A stretch of DNA of 64,000 nucleotides from Pelagomonas calceolata (GCA_918797485.1 CAKKNE010000005.1:5208001-5272000), one strand, 5' to 3'. Positions 38,527 through 47,747 are shown, counted from the stretch's first letter. Made by a program: numbers and translations. Notes: generated by a model from the sequence alone, not told the origin.

Positions 38527-38622
38527 GGCTCAGGCTAGTTACGTCGCAGGGTCCCCCGTACCCCTCCCGCTCCCCCCGGGCCCACCCGTCCGGCTGGACT
38601 AGGACGCAAGGGCTGAGTCGCA
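38527..38622 (+). repeat. 96-bp GC-rich dispersed repeat, copy B
   Basis: One base different from copy A and in the same orientation, so the kinase gene lies between two near-identical direct repeats about 2.1 kb apart. Confidence 0.9.
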
Positions 38623-38720
38623 TGGACTCGCACGCCCCCCCCTCTTTTGGGACGCCCCCCATCAGGATGTGGAACTGGCCGCTGGCTCCTCTTTTACAAC
38701 GAGCCGGAAATCATCTGTTT

Positions 38721-38742
38721 CCTAGTGTGTCCATACGCTAGA
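38721..38742 (+). promoter_or_regulatory. CTAG palindrome, variant, no adjacent gene
   Basis: CCTAGTGTGTCCATACGCTAGA. The only copy not followed by a recognised gene. Confidence 0.35.
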
Positions 38743-40058
38743 TCACTAGGTCTTGCGGCTCGCCAATTTACACCAGCGATTGGCGCCGCCTTCTATCGTC
38801 CAATTGATACATCATATCAACTCCAGCCCAGTTTTCATACACATTCGACGGAACCGGAGCCGACGGCCCGCGCTCGGAGGGCGGGAAAAGAATTCTACTA
38901 GACAACTCCCGAGTTTATGTTCGTTTCCTTCCATTTGTTGATGGTAGAGTCCATGCAGCCGGCCAGAAGATCCACTGAGCATGATCATGTACTCCATTAG
39001 AGCCGCGCGAAACGGCAACTTCGAGCCTCCACGTCCAGGTGAAGATAGGCCCAGAAGTTGAACCTGCGAGTATCAGCGACGAAGCTATCCAGATGAACCA
39101 TAATCCCGTTGTTCTATTCACAATCGACCGACTTGCCTGTTCTCCGCGGGCGACGGTGCGGAGACGGAGCACCGGAAAGGCCCCAGACCGGTGGTTTATA
39201 AAATAAATTTGCGTTTCAGGCGCTTTAGTTCTAGGACGGGCCAGTTAACCGGCTTGATTGTGTACTACATTGCTCCGAGACCCAAAAATGCTCGGCGCGA
39301 CTTGTCGGTCTCGGGACCGCACCATCTCATTCATAAGGGCACCAAACCCAGACCTGCGACCATCAGCGCGTGTACCATCACCATGGACTATGGCGCGATC
39401 ATTTGTTTCATGATCGACCGACTTGCGCGAGGTCCAGATCAAGATGTTCACGTCCCGAGCGTGGGCAGTCCAAAGTACCCTTCTCGTGGTGTAGATGTCA
39501 TATACTTGTAATTGACTATCGTTGGGGTAGTATGGGGTCCAACGAGACCGCTACGGCGACTACTGGGGGCCCTCGGGTAATTGACGTTTTTTACGGGAAC
39601 GGGGCGCCATCGGGTCCAAATTACACACTTTTTTCGGGGGTATATCGGCTCCTGGAGGCCTCTCGGGGTAGGTCTGGTAGTGGGTAAGCGCCTGCACCGC
39701 ATACGCCGTCGATGCGGCAGTCTAGTGCTCTCGGGGGCTCTGGAAGCAAACCATGGCCAAAAGATGGCTAACCGGAGTGGTCTGCTGAGAGAAATCGACC
39801 AAAAATGCTTGAAGCGGCGGCGTGTGCGACGTAGGCGCTTGCACGTGTATAGTATTGACCCTAGGCGACCCCAGGGAGACCTGTTTGGTAGGGATTGACA
39901 GGATTCCACTGGCGCGGGCGCCATTGCCCATGGCCGCCGACGAGCCGCGAATTAAAAAAAATTCTTTTTCGGCCCCCAGTGCGTGTCCCATTGCTCTCTT
40001 TGGACCATTAGCGAACGGAACGGTACTCAAACAGCTGCACGGAGTGTTTGCTCTGCTC

Positions 40059-40082
40059 GCTAGTGTCTTACTTGCCGCTAGC
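40059..40082 (+). promoter_or_regulatory. CTAG palindrome, copy 8
   Basis: GCTAGTGTCTTACTTG then CCGCTAGC, 212 bp before ATG 40294. Confidence 0.7.
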
Positions 40083-40293
40083 TTCCCACTGCGGCCTCAA
40101 TCGCATTCAGCCGTGGAGCAGCAATATTAGATTTGTCGGCACACGTTCGTGCTCGTCGTATCGGTACGCTTCATAACCGCCAGCTGTGGCCATCTCTGAG
40201 CACGCATCTCTGTAGACCTCACTGCTGCAGCTCCTTTCTCTCTGGAAGCACCTCCAAGCGCTGCTCGCAATCCTCGTAATCGGTGAAGAAACG

Positions 40294-40878
40294 ATGTGGC
40301 CCAGCAGCACCCTCTCCGCCCTGCTGCTGCTGCGGCTGCACGCCGCCGGCGCGAGCCAGCCGCCGCAGCCGCCGCCGTACACGACGGCCTACCCGGCGGA
40401 GATGAATTTGTGGGACGTGCCGCCCCCGCCGGATATGAAGGTGAACCTGCGGCCCTTCCGCCTGGCGACGCGCGGCACCGTCACGGCCGTCTTTTTCTGC
40501 CTCGCGTGGCGCGCGACGTCGCTCGCCGAGCGCGCGCGCGACTACCAGGCGCCGCTCGGGTGGCTCGCGAAGCCGTTCTTCGTCGCGAACGTCGGGGCGG
40601 CGATGCTCGCGGCGCGCCACGCCAACCGCCAGAAGGTGCTCTTGAAGGGCGTGCTCCACGCGGACGTCGCGCTCGAGGGCCTGACGCTCGCGAGCAGCGC
40701 GCTCCGGGCGGGCTTTCCTTCGTCCGACCAGCTCCTGCCGGCCGACGTCCACGTCGTCAACGCGCTGTGCGCGTTCTGGGTGGGCCTCGTCGCGCTCTCG
40801 TGCTCGCGGAGCAAGTGGATAGAACTTCCGCCGCCCGCGGCGCGGGGGTCGCAGTATGGATATTCTGGGGGCGGCTAA
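40294..40878 (+). CDS. multi-pass membrane protein with signal peptide
   Basis: 194 aa from ATG 40294. Signal peptide (MWPSSTLSALLLLRLHAAGA), a Pro-rich lead-in with MNLWDVPPPPDMKVNLRPFR, then about four hydrophobic helices: GTVTAVFFCLAWRATSL, FVANVGAAMLAARH, ALEGLTLASSALRAGF and VNALCAF with WVGLVALSCS. No known transporter motif. Probably an endomembrane or plastid-envelope protein. A long antisense frame exists but lacks protein character. Confidence 0.7.
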   Translation: MWPSSTLSALLLLRLHAAGASQPPQPPPYTTAYPAEMNLWDVPPPPDMKVNLRPFRLATRGTVTAVFFCLAWRATSLAERARDYQAPLGWLAKPFFVANVGAAMLAARHANRQKVLLKGVLHADVALEGLTLASSALRAGFPSSDQLLPADVHVVNALCAFWVGLVALSCSRSKWIELPPPAARGSQYGYSGGG

Positions 40879-40988
40879 GGGACGGTGAAATCGACTACGA
40901 TGCCTGGCGGATACTCCCCGGATCCCCACAGAGAAATAGTCTTGGATGAATTATTGGTGGATCGACGGGGTCTTTTTCGGTCGGCTAG

Positions 40989-41010
40989 CATATCCCGTCG
41001 ACGGGATATG
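40989..41010. repeat. perfect 22-bp palindrome abutting a stop codon
   Basis: CATATCCCGTC followed by its exact reverse complement GACGGGATATG. It touches the stop codon of the minus-strand gene (TAA at 41013-41011), so it is the first 22 nt of that 3'UTR. Confidence 0.9.
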
Positions 41011-42036
41011 TTAGAGCCCGGAGAGTGCCTCCCAGAGGGGGCGCGTCTCGTGGGCGGTGTCGGAGATGATGATGCCGTCGGCGTCATCGGCAGACTCGTC
41101 GAACCCGTCGGAGACGGAGACGACGCGGCTGAACAAGGGGGGGTCCGCGGCGGCGGCGGCCGCGGCGACGAGGTGCTCGACGGCGCGCCGCGCGGTTGTG
41201 GTTGAGGTCGGCGCGTCCTCACCAACAAAACGGAGGACGAGGACGCCGCACGCGTCGCCGCGGCCGTTGAGGAGGGGGAGCGCGCAGGCCCAGCGGAGGC
41301 GCGCGGCGAAGGCCGCGGCGCCGCGCTTTTCCAGGGTCCGCGCGGGCTGCGGGGGCCGCGGCGGCCGCGTCGGCACGGGCGGCGTGCCCGGGACGCGCCG
41401 CGGCGGCGACACGCGGCCGTCAGAGGGCGGCGCAGAAGGCGGCGTCGCCGGCGCCGCGCGGGGCCGCGACGCCGCGCGCGCGGCCCAGTTGTGCTCGGCG
41501 CGCGCCAGGGTTTTACCAGAAGCGAAGGCCGCGACCTGGACCGCGTCCCGGTCGCGGACGGGTGCCGCAAAAGTTTTGCGGACGTAGGCCGCGAGCGGGT
41601 CGTCGACGCAGCCGGCGCAACAATGTAAATCGCGGCGCATGTGGCGCACGCACCTCCTGGCGTCGCGCGCGCGGCAGACGACCAGTTCCAAGGGCGCGCG
41701 GGGGCGCCGCGGCGGCGGCGGCGCCGCGAAGTTTAATGAGGCCGCGGGTGGCGGTAGCGGCGAGGCCGGCGGCGTCACGCGCGCCACGAGCGGGTCGAGG
41801 CCGGCGGGCGCCCAGACCTCGGCGACGGTCCAGCGCGCCGCGGCGGCCGCGCCACTATCAGTGGACTTCTGGCCCCGGGCGAGCGCCGCCAGCACCAAGT
41901 CCGCGGACGCCTCGAGGCCGCCGGCGTCGCCGGGGTCGAGGCGCCAGCGCGGCGCGGGGCAGCGCGGCTGCTCGTCGGCGTTGTCGTCCTCGCCCGACGA
42001 GCCCGACGAGCTCGTCGACAGGGCGACCTTGAGCAT
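41011..42036 (-). CDS. GAF-like regulatory protein, unknown
   Basis: 341 aa, ATG 42036. Residues about 65-85 read RWTVAEVWAPAGLDPLVARV, which resembles the opening of GAF-like sensor domains (WTVAEVW...), and residues about 265-285 (WACALPLLNGRGDACGVLVL) resemble their last strands. Between them are Pro/Arg-rich inserts and a His/Cys group (CVRHMRRDLHCCAGC). An acidic C-terminus follows. The GAF call is tentative; a small-molecule or protein-interaction sensor is possible. A perfect palindrome begins its 3'UTR. Confidence 0.6.
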   Translation of the reverse strand: MLKVALSTSSSGSSGEDDNADEQPRCPAPRWRLDPGDAGGLEASADLVLAALARGQKSTDSGAAAAARWTVAEVWAPAGLDPLVARVTPPASPLPPPAASLNFAAPPPPRRPRAPLELVVCRARDARRCVRHMRRDLHCCAGCVDDPLAAYVRKTFAAPVRDRDAVQVAAFASGKTLARAEHNWAARAASRPRAAPATPPSAPPSDGRVSPPRRVPGTPPVPTRPPRPPQPARTLEKRGAAAFAARLRWACALPLLNGRGDACGVLVLRFVGEDAPTSTTTARRAVEHLVAAAAAAADPPLFSRVVSVSDGFDESADDADGIIISDTAHETRPLWEALSGL

Positions 42037-42509
42037 CGCGGCGGCTCGCTATGTACAGTAATTGAGCCGCTCGCCGGTGCGCCCGGACCGTCCGGTCGCG
42101 ACTTGGCTCTTTTCAGCCCGGTTGATGTCGTGCTCTGTTTGCGCCTTGTGCCGCCTTTCACAAGAATGTGCGTTGCAAGAGCGCACAGGTTTTGTTATTG
42201 AAGCTACTCCGCAACCGCGCTTCAATTGAAGCTACTCGCGTGCCGCCCGGACACTGCCTCTTATGCTCCTCGGTGCTGATGAAAGTCCCGCGTCACACCC
42301 TGCCATCAACATCAAACCGACACTAAGACCCCTCTCTTTACCTATGCCAGCCCTCCAAACTCCAATCAAGACGCATCAACCCCCATAAAGGGCGCTTGTG
42401 CGCCCGCGAGACGCGCGAGACGGCAACCCCCATTCCACGCTCCACAGAAAGCCCTCAATCCGACCCCTACAAAAGATCAAGAATCCGATCAATTACGGAG
42501 GAGCAACAA

Positions 42510-42950
42510 TCATCGCCCGAGGCCGCGCGGCGACGACAGCGGCTGCGTCGGCGGCGGCGTCGAGAGCAGGGGCGACCGCCGTGGTGATGGTCGCCCGAAA
42601 AGCGGACTCGAACATTCAGGACCACCGCGACTGCGTGGCCGCCGCCGCGGGCTGCGGCGCGTCGGCGACTCGCGGCCCGGCCGCGGCGACCGCGGCGACA
42701 AACTGGAAAAGGACGCCGGGCTCCGCGCGCCGGCGCGCGCGCCGGGCACTAGGCGCGGCGAGTCGTGGCAGGCCGACCGGAACAACGTCTGGAGCTTGCG
42801 GACCTCGGGGCTGGTGGTCAGCACGACGCGCGGCCGGTCGACGGTGTCGTATCTCTTCGGTGTCGGCGCAGGAGGCGGCGTCGCGGGTGCAGCAGTTTCC
42901 AAGACGACCGTGGGCAGCTGCGTCGGCGTCGTCGTGCGCGGGGCGGCCAT
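42510..42950 (-). CDS. Ser/Pro/Arg-rich disordered protein
   Basis: 146 aa, ATG 42950. The N-terminus MAAPRTTTPTQLPTVVLETA and a short ordered segment RYDTVDRPRVVLTTSPEVRK precede a long S-P-R repeat tail (SSLSPRSPRPGRESPTRRSP). A plus-strand frame covers the same region, so assignment rests on the more natural composition and the Kozak-like gcggccatg context read from the minus strand. Could be a regulatory or RNA-linked disordered protein. Confidence 0.45.
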   Translation of the reverse strand: MAAPRTTTPTQLPTVVLETAAPATPPPAPTPKRYDTVDRPRVVLTTSPEVRKLQTLFRSACHDSPRLVPGARAGARSPASFSSLSPRSPRPGRESPTRRSPRRRPRSRGGPECSSPLFGRPSPRRSPLLSTPPPTQPLSSPRGLGR

Positions 42951-43321
42951 GTTTGGGGGTGAAACAGGGGATCCCAATCAGGGCCTCAAGCGCGCGCCCC
43001 CGCGAGTTCCAAGATAACGGGGCTGCCCTGGTTCGCTTAAGTGGATGAGGAGTTGCTTCCCCACTTGTGGGCGGGCCTCCCAGTGTCCAGAACGTCGTAG
43101 CGTGGCTATAAATGGAGTGAGGGAGAGGGCGCTCTGACACAAGTTTGGTCAGGCGGGGGGCGGCCGGGGCCGGAGGATCCGTCCTCAGATCCAAGCCCAC
43201 GCGTCGCATCGATGGCGCGAACGGAATGCACGCTTACGACGTCGCGTACGGTGGTGGCAGCTCCACTAACACAACACCAGAACGTTGACCAACACGAAGC
43301 CTCATCGAGCACAAATACAGT

Positions 43322-43807
43322 TCAAACGTTACGCCTCTCGGCCTCGAGGCGAGCGATCTCCTCGGAGAGCCGCGCGGCGTCGGCCGCGTCGCCGGCGCCG
43401 GCGTCCAGCAGCCGCCGCTTGCGCGCGAGGGCGTGGTCGAGCTCGTCGGCGGACAGCGGCCGCGCGCGCCGCCGCGCGCGGAGGCGCTCGAGCAATTCCT
43501 CCTCCTCCTCGCGCTTCGTCTGGAGGTCCGCGTTGTAGAAGTGGAGGCCGACGCACGCCGCGAGGAGCGTTAATACGAAGGGGTGCGTCGCGCCGACGCC
43601 GCCGCCGAACAACCGCGACTCCGTGTCCACGAGCCGCTGCTGGGCCTTGGCCGCGGCCGCGAGCGCGTCGACCTCCTCGCGCGTCATCTTTTTCTGGGGG
43701 ACGGGCTCGGCTTTCGTCGGCTTGGCGGGCGGCTTCGCCGAGAGGCGCCGTCGCGTCATGGCTGCGGGCGGCCGGGCGCGCGCGGCTCGGGCTAGAGAGC
43801 GGAGCAT
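43322..43807 (-). CDS. single-pass membrane protein with mitochondrial-type leader
   Basis: 161 aa, ATG 43807 (an alternative ATG is at 43759). The N-terminus is basic and Ala-rich (MLRSLARAARARPPAAMTRR). A coil (REEVDALAAAAKAQQRL) precedes one membrane helix (THPFVLTLLAACVGLHFYNA) and a long charged helix ([20 protein letters not shown], then RLSEEIARLEAERRNV). This layout is common among small inner-membrane assembly factors, but no family can be named. Confidence 0.7.
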   Translation of the reverse strand: MLRSLARAARARPPAAMTRRRLSAKPPAKPTKAEPVPQKKMTREEVDALAAAAKAQQRLVDTESRLFGGGVGATHPFVLTLLAACVGLHFYNADLQTKREEEEELLERLRARRRARPLSADELDHALARKRRLLDAGAGDAADAARLSEEIARLEAERRNV

Positions 43808-44213
43808 GGCTCTGCTGGATATCTACGACAAGTCTACCGTTGCGGGCTTCGAACCTTGGGCACCAGTGCAGACTTTGCAGCGCTCTGAGCGGGTGAGCAC
43901 CGGCGGGTAGTTACCAATGGGCCGCTGCGCGAGCTGAATCCGATTCTGGCTGCAGGCTAGTATGTCGATATACGCTAGAGCGACTATTTTTTTGCCGTGG
44001 ACGACGCGGCGCGGCGGCCCCGTAAGAGCGTTGTCGCAGCTCCGGGACGCTAGAGGGCTATAGCATCGCTGCGAGCATCCACGCGCCAGCGCGATCCGCC
44101 ATCAGTTCGTGCGCCGTGACCAGCCCTTGCTTTTGGGGGCATCGCCTCCTAGCGCGCCGCCGACGAGGCTGTAGTACATTCACTAGATAAGAACAAAAAG
44201 AACAAAAACAAAA
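43808..44213. other. intergenic, divergent promoter region
   Basis: 400 bp between divergent starts; contains a CTAG-type palindrome with a variant centre at 43956-43979. The 25 bp before the MFAP1 ATG are A-rich (aacaaaaagaacaaaaac). Confidence 0.6.
43956..43979 (+). promoter_or_regulatory. CTAG palindrome, variant centre
   Basis: GCTAGTATGTCGATAT then ACGCTAGA, between divergent starts at 43807 and 44214. Confidence 0.5.
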
Positions 44214-45785
44214 ATGGAGGAAGGCGCCGGCCGCCGCCAGGACACCTTCGGGTTAAGGGAAATAGGCCTCAACCTCTCGACGACCCAGGGCGACGCCGCG
44301 TCGATGATGTACACCCAGGACTCGACGGTGGACACCGTCATGCAGCCCATCGGCGTGGCCACGAGCCGCGACGACCCCGCGTCGAAAATCGGCAAGCGGC
44401 TCCAGAAGAACACGCGCAAGGTCACGCGCTACTTCCCGGGCAAGGCGCCGAAGTGGGTCAAGTCCGCGGACGACGACGACGTCAAGGCCTTCGGCGCGCA
44501 GCGGCGGCGCCGCGCCGCCGAGCCCGTCGTCATCAAGACGGGCGCGGCGGCGGCGGCGGCGGCGGCCGCGGCGCCTCCTGCTCAACCGAGGAGGCGCCAG
44601 CGCGCCCAGGCCGTCGTGCTGAAGAAGGCCCCGGCGCCCGCCGCCGACGCCGCGCCGCCGCCACCAGTGGCAAGGCCGCCGCTGCCGCCGGACTCGGAGT
44701 CGGACGCCGAGGGCGACGCCCAGGCGGCGCCCGTCGAGGCCGAGAGCGCGGACTCGGCGGCGGCGCGGCGCGCGCGCGTCCGCGCCAAGCTCAAGGCGCG
44801 CCAGGCGGCGGCCGCGGCCGCCGAGGCGGCGCCGGCCGCGCCGCCGCCGCCGCGCGACGCGTCGCCGCCGCGGCGCGCGGCCGCCGCCGCTGCTTCCCCC
44901 GAGGCGCCCGCTGACGCCCGTGCGGCGGCTTCTGACGGCTCCAGTTCGGACGGCAGCTCGTCGGACGACTCGGACGACTCGTCGGACGACGGCAGCGAGG
45001 ACGCGCGGCCCGTCTTCGTGCCCAAGGCGCTCCGCGGAACTATATTAGAAAGGGAAGCGGCGGAGGAGAAAGAGCGCCAGCGGGAGAAGGCGGCCGAGCG
45101 CCGGCGAAAGGCGCGCGCGGACGAGAGTAGGGCCTTGGTGGCCGAGGCCGTGGTCAGAGCCGACGCCGAGGCGGCCATGGCGAAGCGCGGTAAATCTGGA
45201 GAGGATAGTGATGATGACGCGCCGGACGACACGGACGACCTCGAGGACCCGCTTGAATTTGAAGCTTGGAGGGTTAGAGAACTCGCGCGGGCGACGCGCG
45301 AGCGCGACGAGCGGCGGAAAGCCGCTGACGACGAGGCCGAGACGCTGCGGCGGCGCGCGCTGTCGCCGGCGGCGCGGCGCGCCGAGGACGAGAAGATCGG
45401 CAAGGGCAAGAAGCCCGAGAAGGCCAAATGGAAGTTCCTCCAGAAGTACCACCATAAGGGTGCTTTCTTCATGGACGACGACACGCTGGCCAAGGCCGGG
45501 GAAGGCGACGTGCGGAACCGCGCGACCGATGGAGCGGTCCTCGAGGACAAATTTGACAGAGCGGCGCTGCCCAAGGTCATGCAAGTCAAGGACTTTGGGT
45601 TCCAGGGCCGCACAAAGTACACGCACCTCTCGGACCAGGACACGACGTTCGTGGACCGCGACAACCCGATGAACGGCTGGCTGCAGCGGCGGCACAAGGC
45701 CGACGACCCGCTCCGGCGGGGTTATGATAGGAGGCGCGGCGGCACGCAGGACATCGACAAGGCCTTTGAGAGACGGAGACGGTAG
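44214..45785 (+). CDS. MFAP1: MFAP1-type spliceosomal protein (Spp381-related)
   Basis: 523 aa from ATG 44214. The C-terminal half is unmistakable MFAP1: RPVFVPKALRGTILEREAAE, KWKFLQKYHHKGAFFMDDD, LPKVMQVKDFGFQGRTKYTH and LSDQDTTFVDRDNPM. The N-terminal half contains ASKIGKRLQKNTRKVTRYFP and long Ala/Pro/Ser/Asp tracts, longer than in animals. MFAP1 is a component of the spliceosomal B complex bound to tri-snRNP proteins. Its 3' end is 18 bp from the convergent Myb gene's stop. Confidence 0.93.
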   Translation: MEEGAGRRQDTFGLREIGLNLSTTQGDAASMMYTQDSTVDTVMQPIGVATSRDDPASKIGKRLQKNTRKVTRYFPGKAPKWVKSADDDDVKAFGAQRRRRAAEPVVIKTGAAAAAAAAAAPPAQPRRRQRAQAVVLKKAPAPAADAAPPPPVARPPLPPDSESDAEGDAQAAPVEAESADSAAARRARVRAKLKARQAAAAAAEAAPAAPPPPRDASPPRRAAAAAASPEAPADARAAASDGSSSDGSSSDDSDDSSDDGSEDARPVFVPKALRGTILEREAAEEKERQREKAAERRRKARADESRALVAEAVVRADAEAAMAKRGKSGEDSDDDAPDDTDDLEDPLEFEAWRVRELARATRERDERRKAADDEAETLRRRALSPAARRAEDEKIGKGKKPEKAKWKFLQKYHHKGAFFMDDDTLAKAGEGDVRNRATDGAVLEDKFDRAALPKVMQVKDFGFQGRTKYTHLSDQDTTFVDRDNPMNGWLQRRHKADDPLRRGYDRRRGGTQDIDKAFERRRR

Positions 45786-45803
45786 TAAGATTGTTCAACA
45801 CAC

Positions 45804-47303
45804 TTAGAGTTTCTTGGCCTCACGCGTGGCGGCGGCCTCATCGAACGCCACCGGCTCGGCCTCCATCGCGTCGGACGCCTCTGGCGCCTCCGGAGCGGCA
45901 GGCTCGGTGGCGGGCTCGACCTCAATCGCGTCGGACGCCTCGGGCGCGACCGCAGCAGCCGGCTCGGCGGCGGGTTCGGCGACTGGTGGGGACAGTGGTG
46001 GGGCGGCGGCGAGCTCCTCCTCCTCGGCGACGTCGCGGAGCAGCGCGTCAATCGGCGCGGGCTCGGGCGCGGGCGCGGGCGCGGTGCGTTCCGGCTCCCA
46101 GGTGGGATTCTTCTGCACCCAGCGCCGGCGGCACTGCGCGTCCGTGCGGTGCGGCACGTCCTTGGAGATCGTCATCCACTTGCCGGCGCCGTGCCGCGCG
46201 ACCGCGGCCGCCAACGCCGCGTCGTCGGCGTCGGACCAGGGCCGCCGGCTGATGGTCGGGTCGAGCATCTGCATCCACTTGTCGCGGCACCCGTACGGCG
46301 TCCGCCGGGGCACGTCGACCGCGACGGAAGACCAGAAGCCCCAGTGGTGGTCGCCCGAGGGGACGACGAAGGGTACCGCCTCCGCGCCCGTCGCGCCCGG
46401 CGGCACGGACCGCGGCGGCGCGCGTTTGCGCACGGCCCTTACCAATGTCCGCTCCTCGGCGGGCGCCCACTTTGCGCCGGTCGCAACGCCGGATGCCGAT
46501 CGAGCCATGCGCGGATTCCACCGCAGCGTCTCCGTCCAGCGGAGGCGGCACTGCCTCGGCGTCTTGCCGGGAAAGGCCTCGGCGACAGCCCGCCAGCGGT
46601 CGCCGCGAATTAGGCCGCAGTAGACCGAGACGCGGTCGCGCAGCTGCGCGTCCTCGTCCGCGGTCCAGAGCGGGCGCTTTTCCGGGGGTTGTTGGGGAGC
46701 GTCGGCGTCGCGCGGGGCCGGTGCGGGGGCCGCCGGCGCCGGCGCCGGCGCGGCAGGCTCGGGCGCCGGCCGCGGCGCGGGGGCCGCCGGTTCCTGCGTT
46801 GGGGCCGGCGCCGGCGCGACGGGCTCGTCGACGCCCCTCAATGGCATGCCGGCTAACGCGACCTCCACCTCCCGCGTCTGCGCCTCGATCCTTCGAGATA
46901 AGACTTCGGCGCGCTGCACCGCGGCTAGCGCCGTCGTGACTGCCGGGGTGTCGGCGAGCTCCTCGTCGGCGGCGTCGTGGAGCGGCGGCGCGGGGGCTGC
47001 CGGTGGCGGGCGTGCCCACTTCGCGGCGGCGGCGTTCAGGTCGATGAAGGAAAGCGGGGACGGCGGTGGCAACGGCGCTTTGGCGGCGCGCGCGATGAGC
47101 AGCCGGTCGAGCGCGGCGTTACGCTCGCGCAGCGGCGCGCCCATCGCGCCCCGAGTCCGCTTGAGCGCCGCCTCCAGCCGGGCCTGGAGCGCGCGGTTGG
47201 CGCGCAGCGCGACCTTGGCCGCGGCTTTTTCGCTTTGCTGTTGCTCGCCTTCGTCGCTGTCGCTGTCGCTGTCCGCGAGCGCTGCGGTGAGGGCAGCGTC
47301 CAT
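45804..47303 (-). CDS. three-repeat Myb/SANT DNA-binding protein (SNAPC4-like)
   Basis: 499 aa, ATG 47303. Three Myb repeats lie between about residues 215 and 400: PLWTADEDAQLRDRVSVYCG with WRAVAEAFPGKTPRQCRLRW; AKWAPAEERTLVRAVRKRAP with FWSSVAVDVPRRTPYGCRDK; and RPWSDADDAALAAAVARHGA with KWMTISKDVPHRTDAQCRRR. The N-terminal helices (LQARLEAALKRTRGAMGAPL) and Myb placement recall SNAPC4, the Myb subunit of the snRNA promoter-binding SNAP complex, though only three repeats are seen. The flanks are Ala/Pro/Glu-rich with tandem EASDA(I/M)E(V/A)EP units near the end. Confidence 0.85.
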   Translation of the reverse strand: MDAALTAALADSDSDSDEGEQQQSEKAAAKVALRANRALQARLEAALKRTRGAMGAPLRERNAALDRLLIARAAKAPLPPPSPLSFIDLNAAAAKWARPPPAAPAPPLHDAADEELADTPAVTTALAAVQRAEVLSRRIEAQTREVEVALAGMPLRGVDEPVAPAPAPTQEPAAPAPRPAPEPAAPAPAPAAPAPAPRDADAPQQPPEKRPLWTADEDAQLRDRVSVYCGLIRGDRWRAVAEAFPGKTPRQCRLRWTETLRWNPRMARSASGVATGAKWAPAEERTLVRAVRKRAPPRSVPPGATGAEAVPFVVPSGDHHWGFWSSVAVDVPRRTPYGCRDKWMQMLDPTISRRPWSDADDAALAAAVARHGAGKWMTISKDVPHRTDAQCRRRWVQKNPTWEPERTAPAPAPEPAPIDALLRDVAEEEELAAAPPLSPPVAEPAAEPAAAVAPEASDAIEVEPATEPAAPEAPEASDAMEAEPVAFDEAAATREAKKL

Positions 47304-47460
47304 TTTTGTGGCTTTGCTGATGTGCTAATGTCTTACCGCTTTGCGCTGCCTGAGGCTGTACGGCTGCGCATGGATGAAACAAACGCTGTCCGCCAGCAAG
47401 CCCGTGATCAATGCGTGCCTCTGCGCTCGACGCGGCGGCGCTGCCGCTGGCTGCTTGCTC

Positions 47461-47484
47461 GCTAGTGTCTTACTGGCCGCTAGC
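47461..47484 (+). promoter_or_regulatory. CTAG palindrome, copy 9
   Basis: GCTAGTGTCTTACTGG then CCGCTAGC, 158 bp upstream of the minus-strand Myb gene start; a poorer half-copy (GCTAATGTCTTACCGC) sits just before that start at about 47322. Confidence 0.7.
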
Positions 47485-47547
47485 GCCGCGATGGACTCTC
47501 TCTCTCTCTCCGCGATTTCTACGGACTACTTCTTATATACTAATAAC

Positions 47548-47603
47548 ACCCGATATGGGTTCGAACTTAAAAGTCTCGCGTTCTACCGATTGAGCTAACG
47601 GGC
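47548..47603 (-). pseudogene. tRNA-Lys(TTT) remnant lacking part of the anticodon arm
   Basis: Reads GCCCGTTAGCTCAATCGGTA, then GAACGCGAGACTTTTAAG and TTCGAACCCATATCGGGT on the minus strand. Acceptor, D arm, TTT anticodon and T loop are present, but about 14-15 nt (3' half of the anticodon stem, variable loop, 5' half of the T stem) are missing, so it cannot fold as a normal tRNA. Confidence 0.65.
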
Positions 47604-47633
47604 AATCACGTCGTGAATCCTCATCGGATTCGA

Positions 47634-47705
47634 AGCTTCGTGCCGGACTCGAACCGACGACCTACTGCTTACAAGGCAGATGCTCTACCACTGAGCCAAC
47701 GAAGC
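47634..47705 (-). tRNA. tRNA-Thr(TGT)
   Basis: Minus strand GCTTCGTTGGCTCAGTGGTA ... TCGGTTCGAGTCCGGCACGA; acceptor GCTTCGT pairs with ACGAAGC, anticodon loop CTTGTAA with anticodon TGT, T loop TTCGAGT. Intronless, no CCA encoded. Confidence 0.92.
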
Positions 47706-47747
47706 AAATAGAGTGCGGTGCCATTTTAGTGTCTGGCCCAACGACAG

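Larger units (their letters stand above)
38354..40293. other. gene-poor, repeat-bearing stretch
   Basis: Nearly 2 kb less GC-rich than its surroundings, with no frame of convincing coding character. It holds 96-bp repeat copy B, a CTAG-type palindrome (38721-38742), a 73-bp duplicated block (39066-39138 and 39355-39427, colinear without gaps but diverged, both ending TCGACCGACTTGC), a copy of another dispersed repeat (39693-39747), and a CTAG palindrome (40059-40082) before the next gene. It may be a decayed insertion or dead genes. Confidence 0.6.

Noticed and set aside
40219-40929. 236-codon minus-strand frame opposite the membrane protein at 40294
   Set aside because: Arg-rich composition typical of a shadow frame; the plus strand has a signal peptide and membrane helices.
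42398-43048. 216-codon plus-strand frame
   Set aside because: Composition looks like a shadow of the Ser/Pro/Arg protein on the minus strand; no start context or domain. Kept as uncertain rather than annotated.
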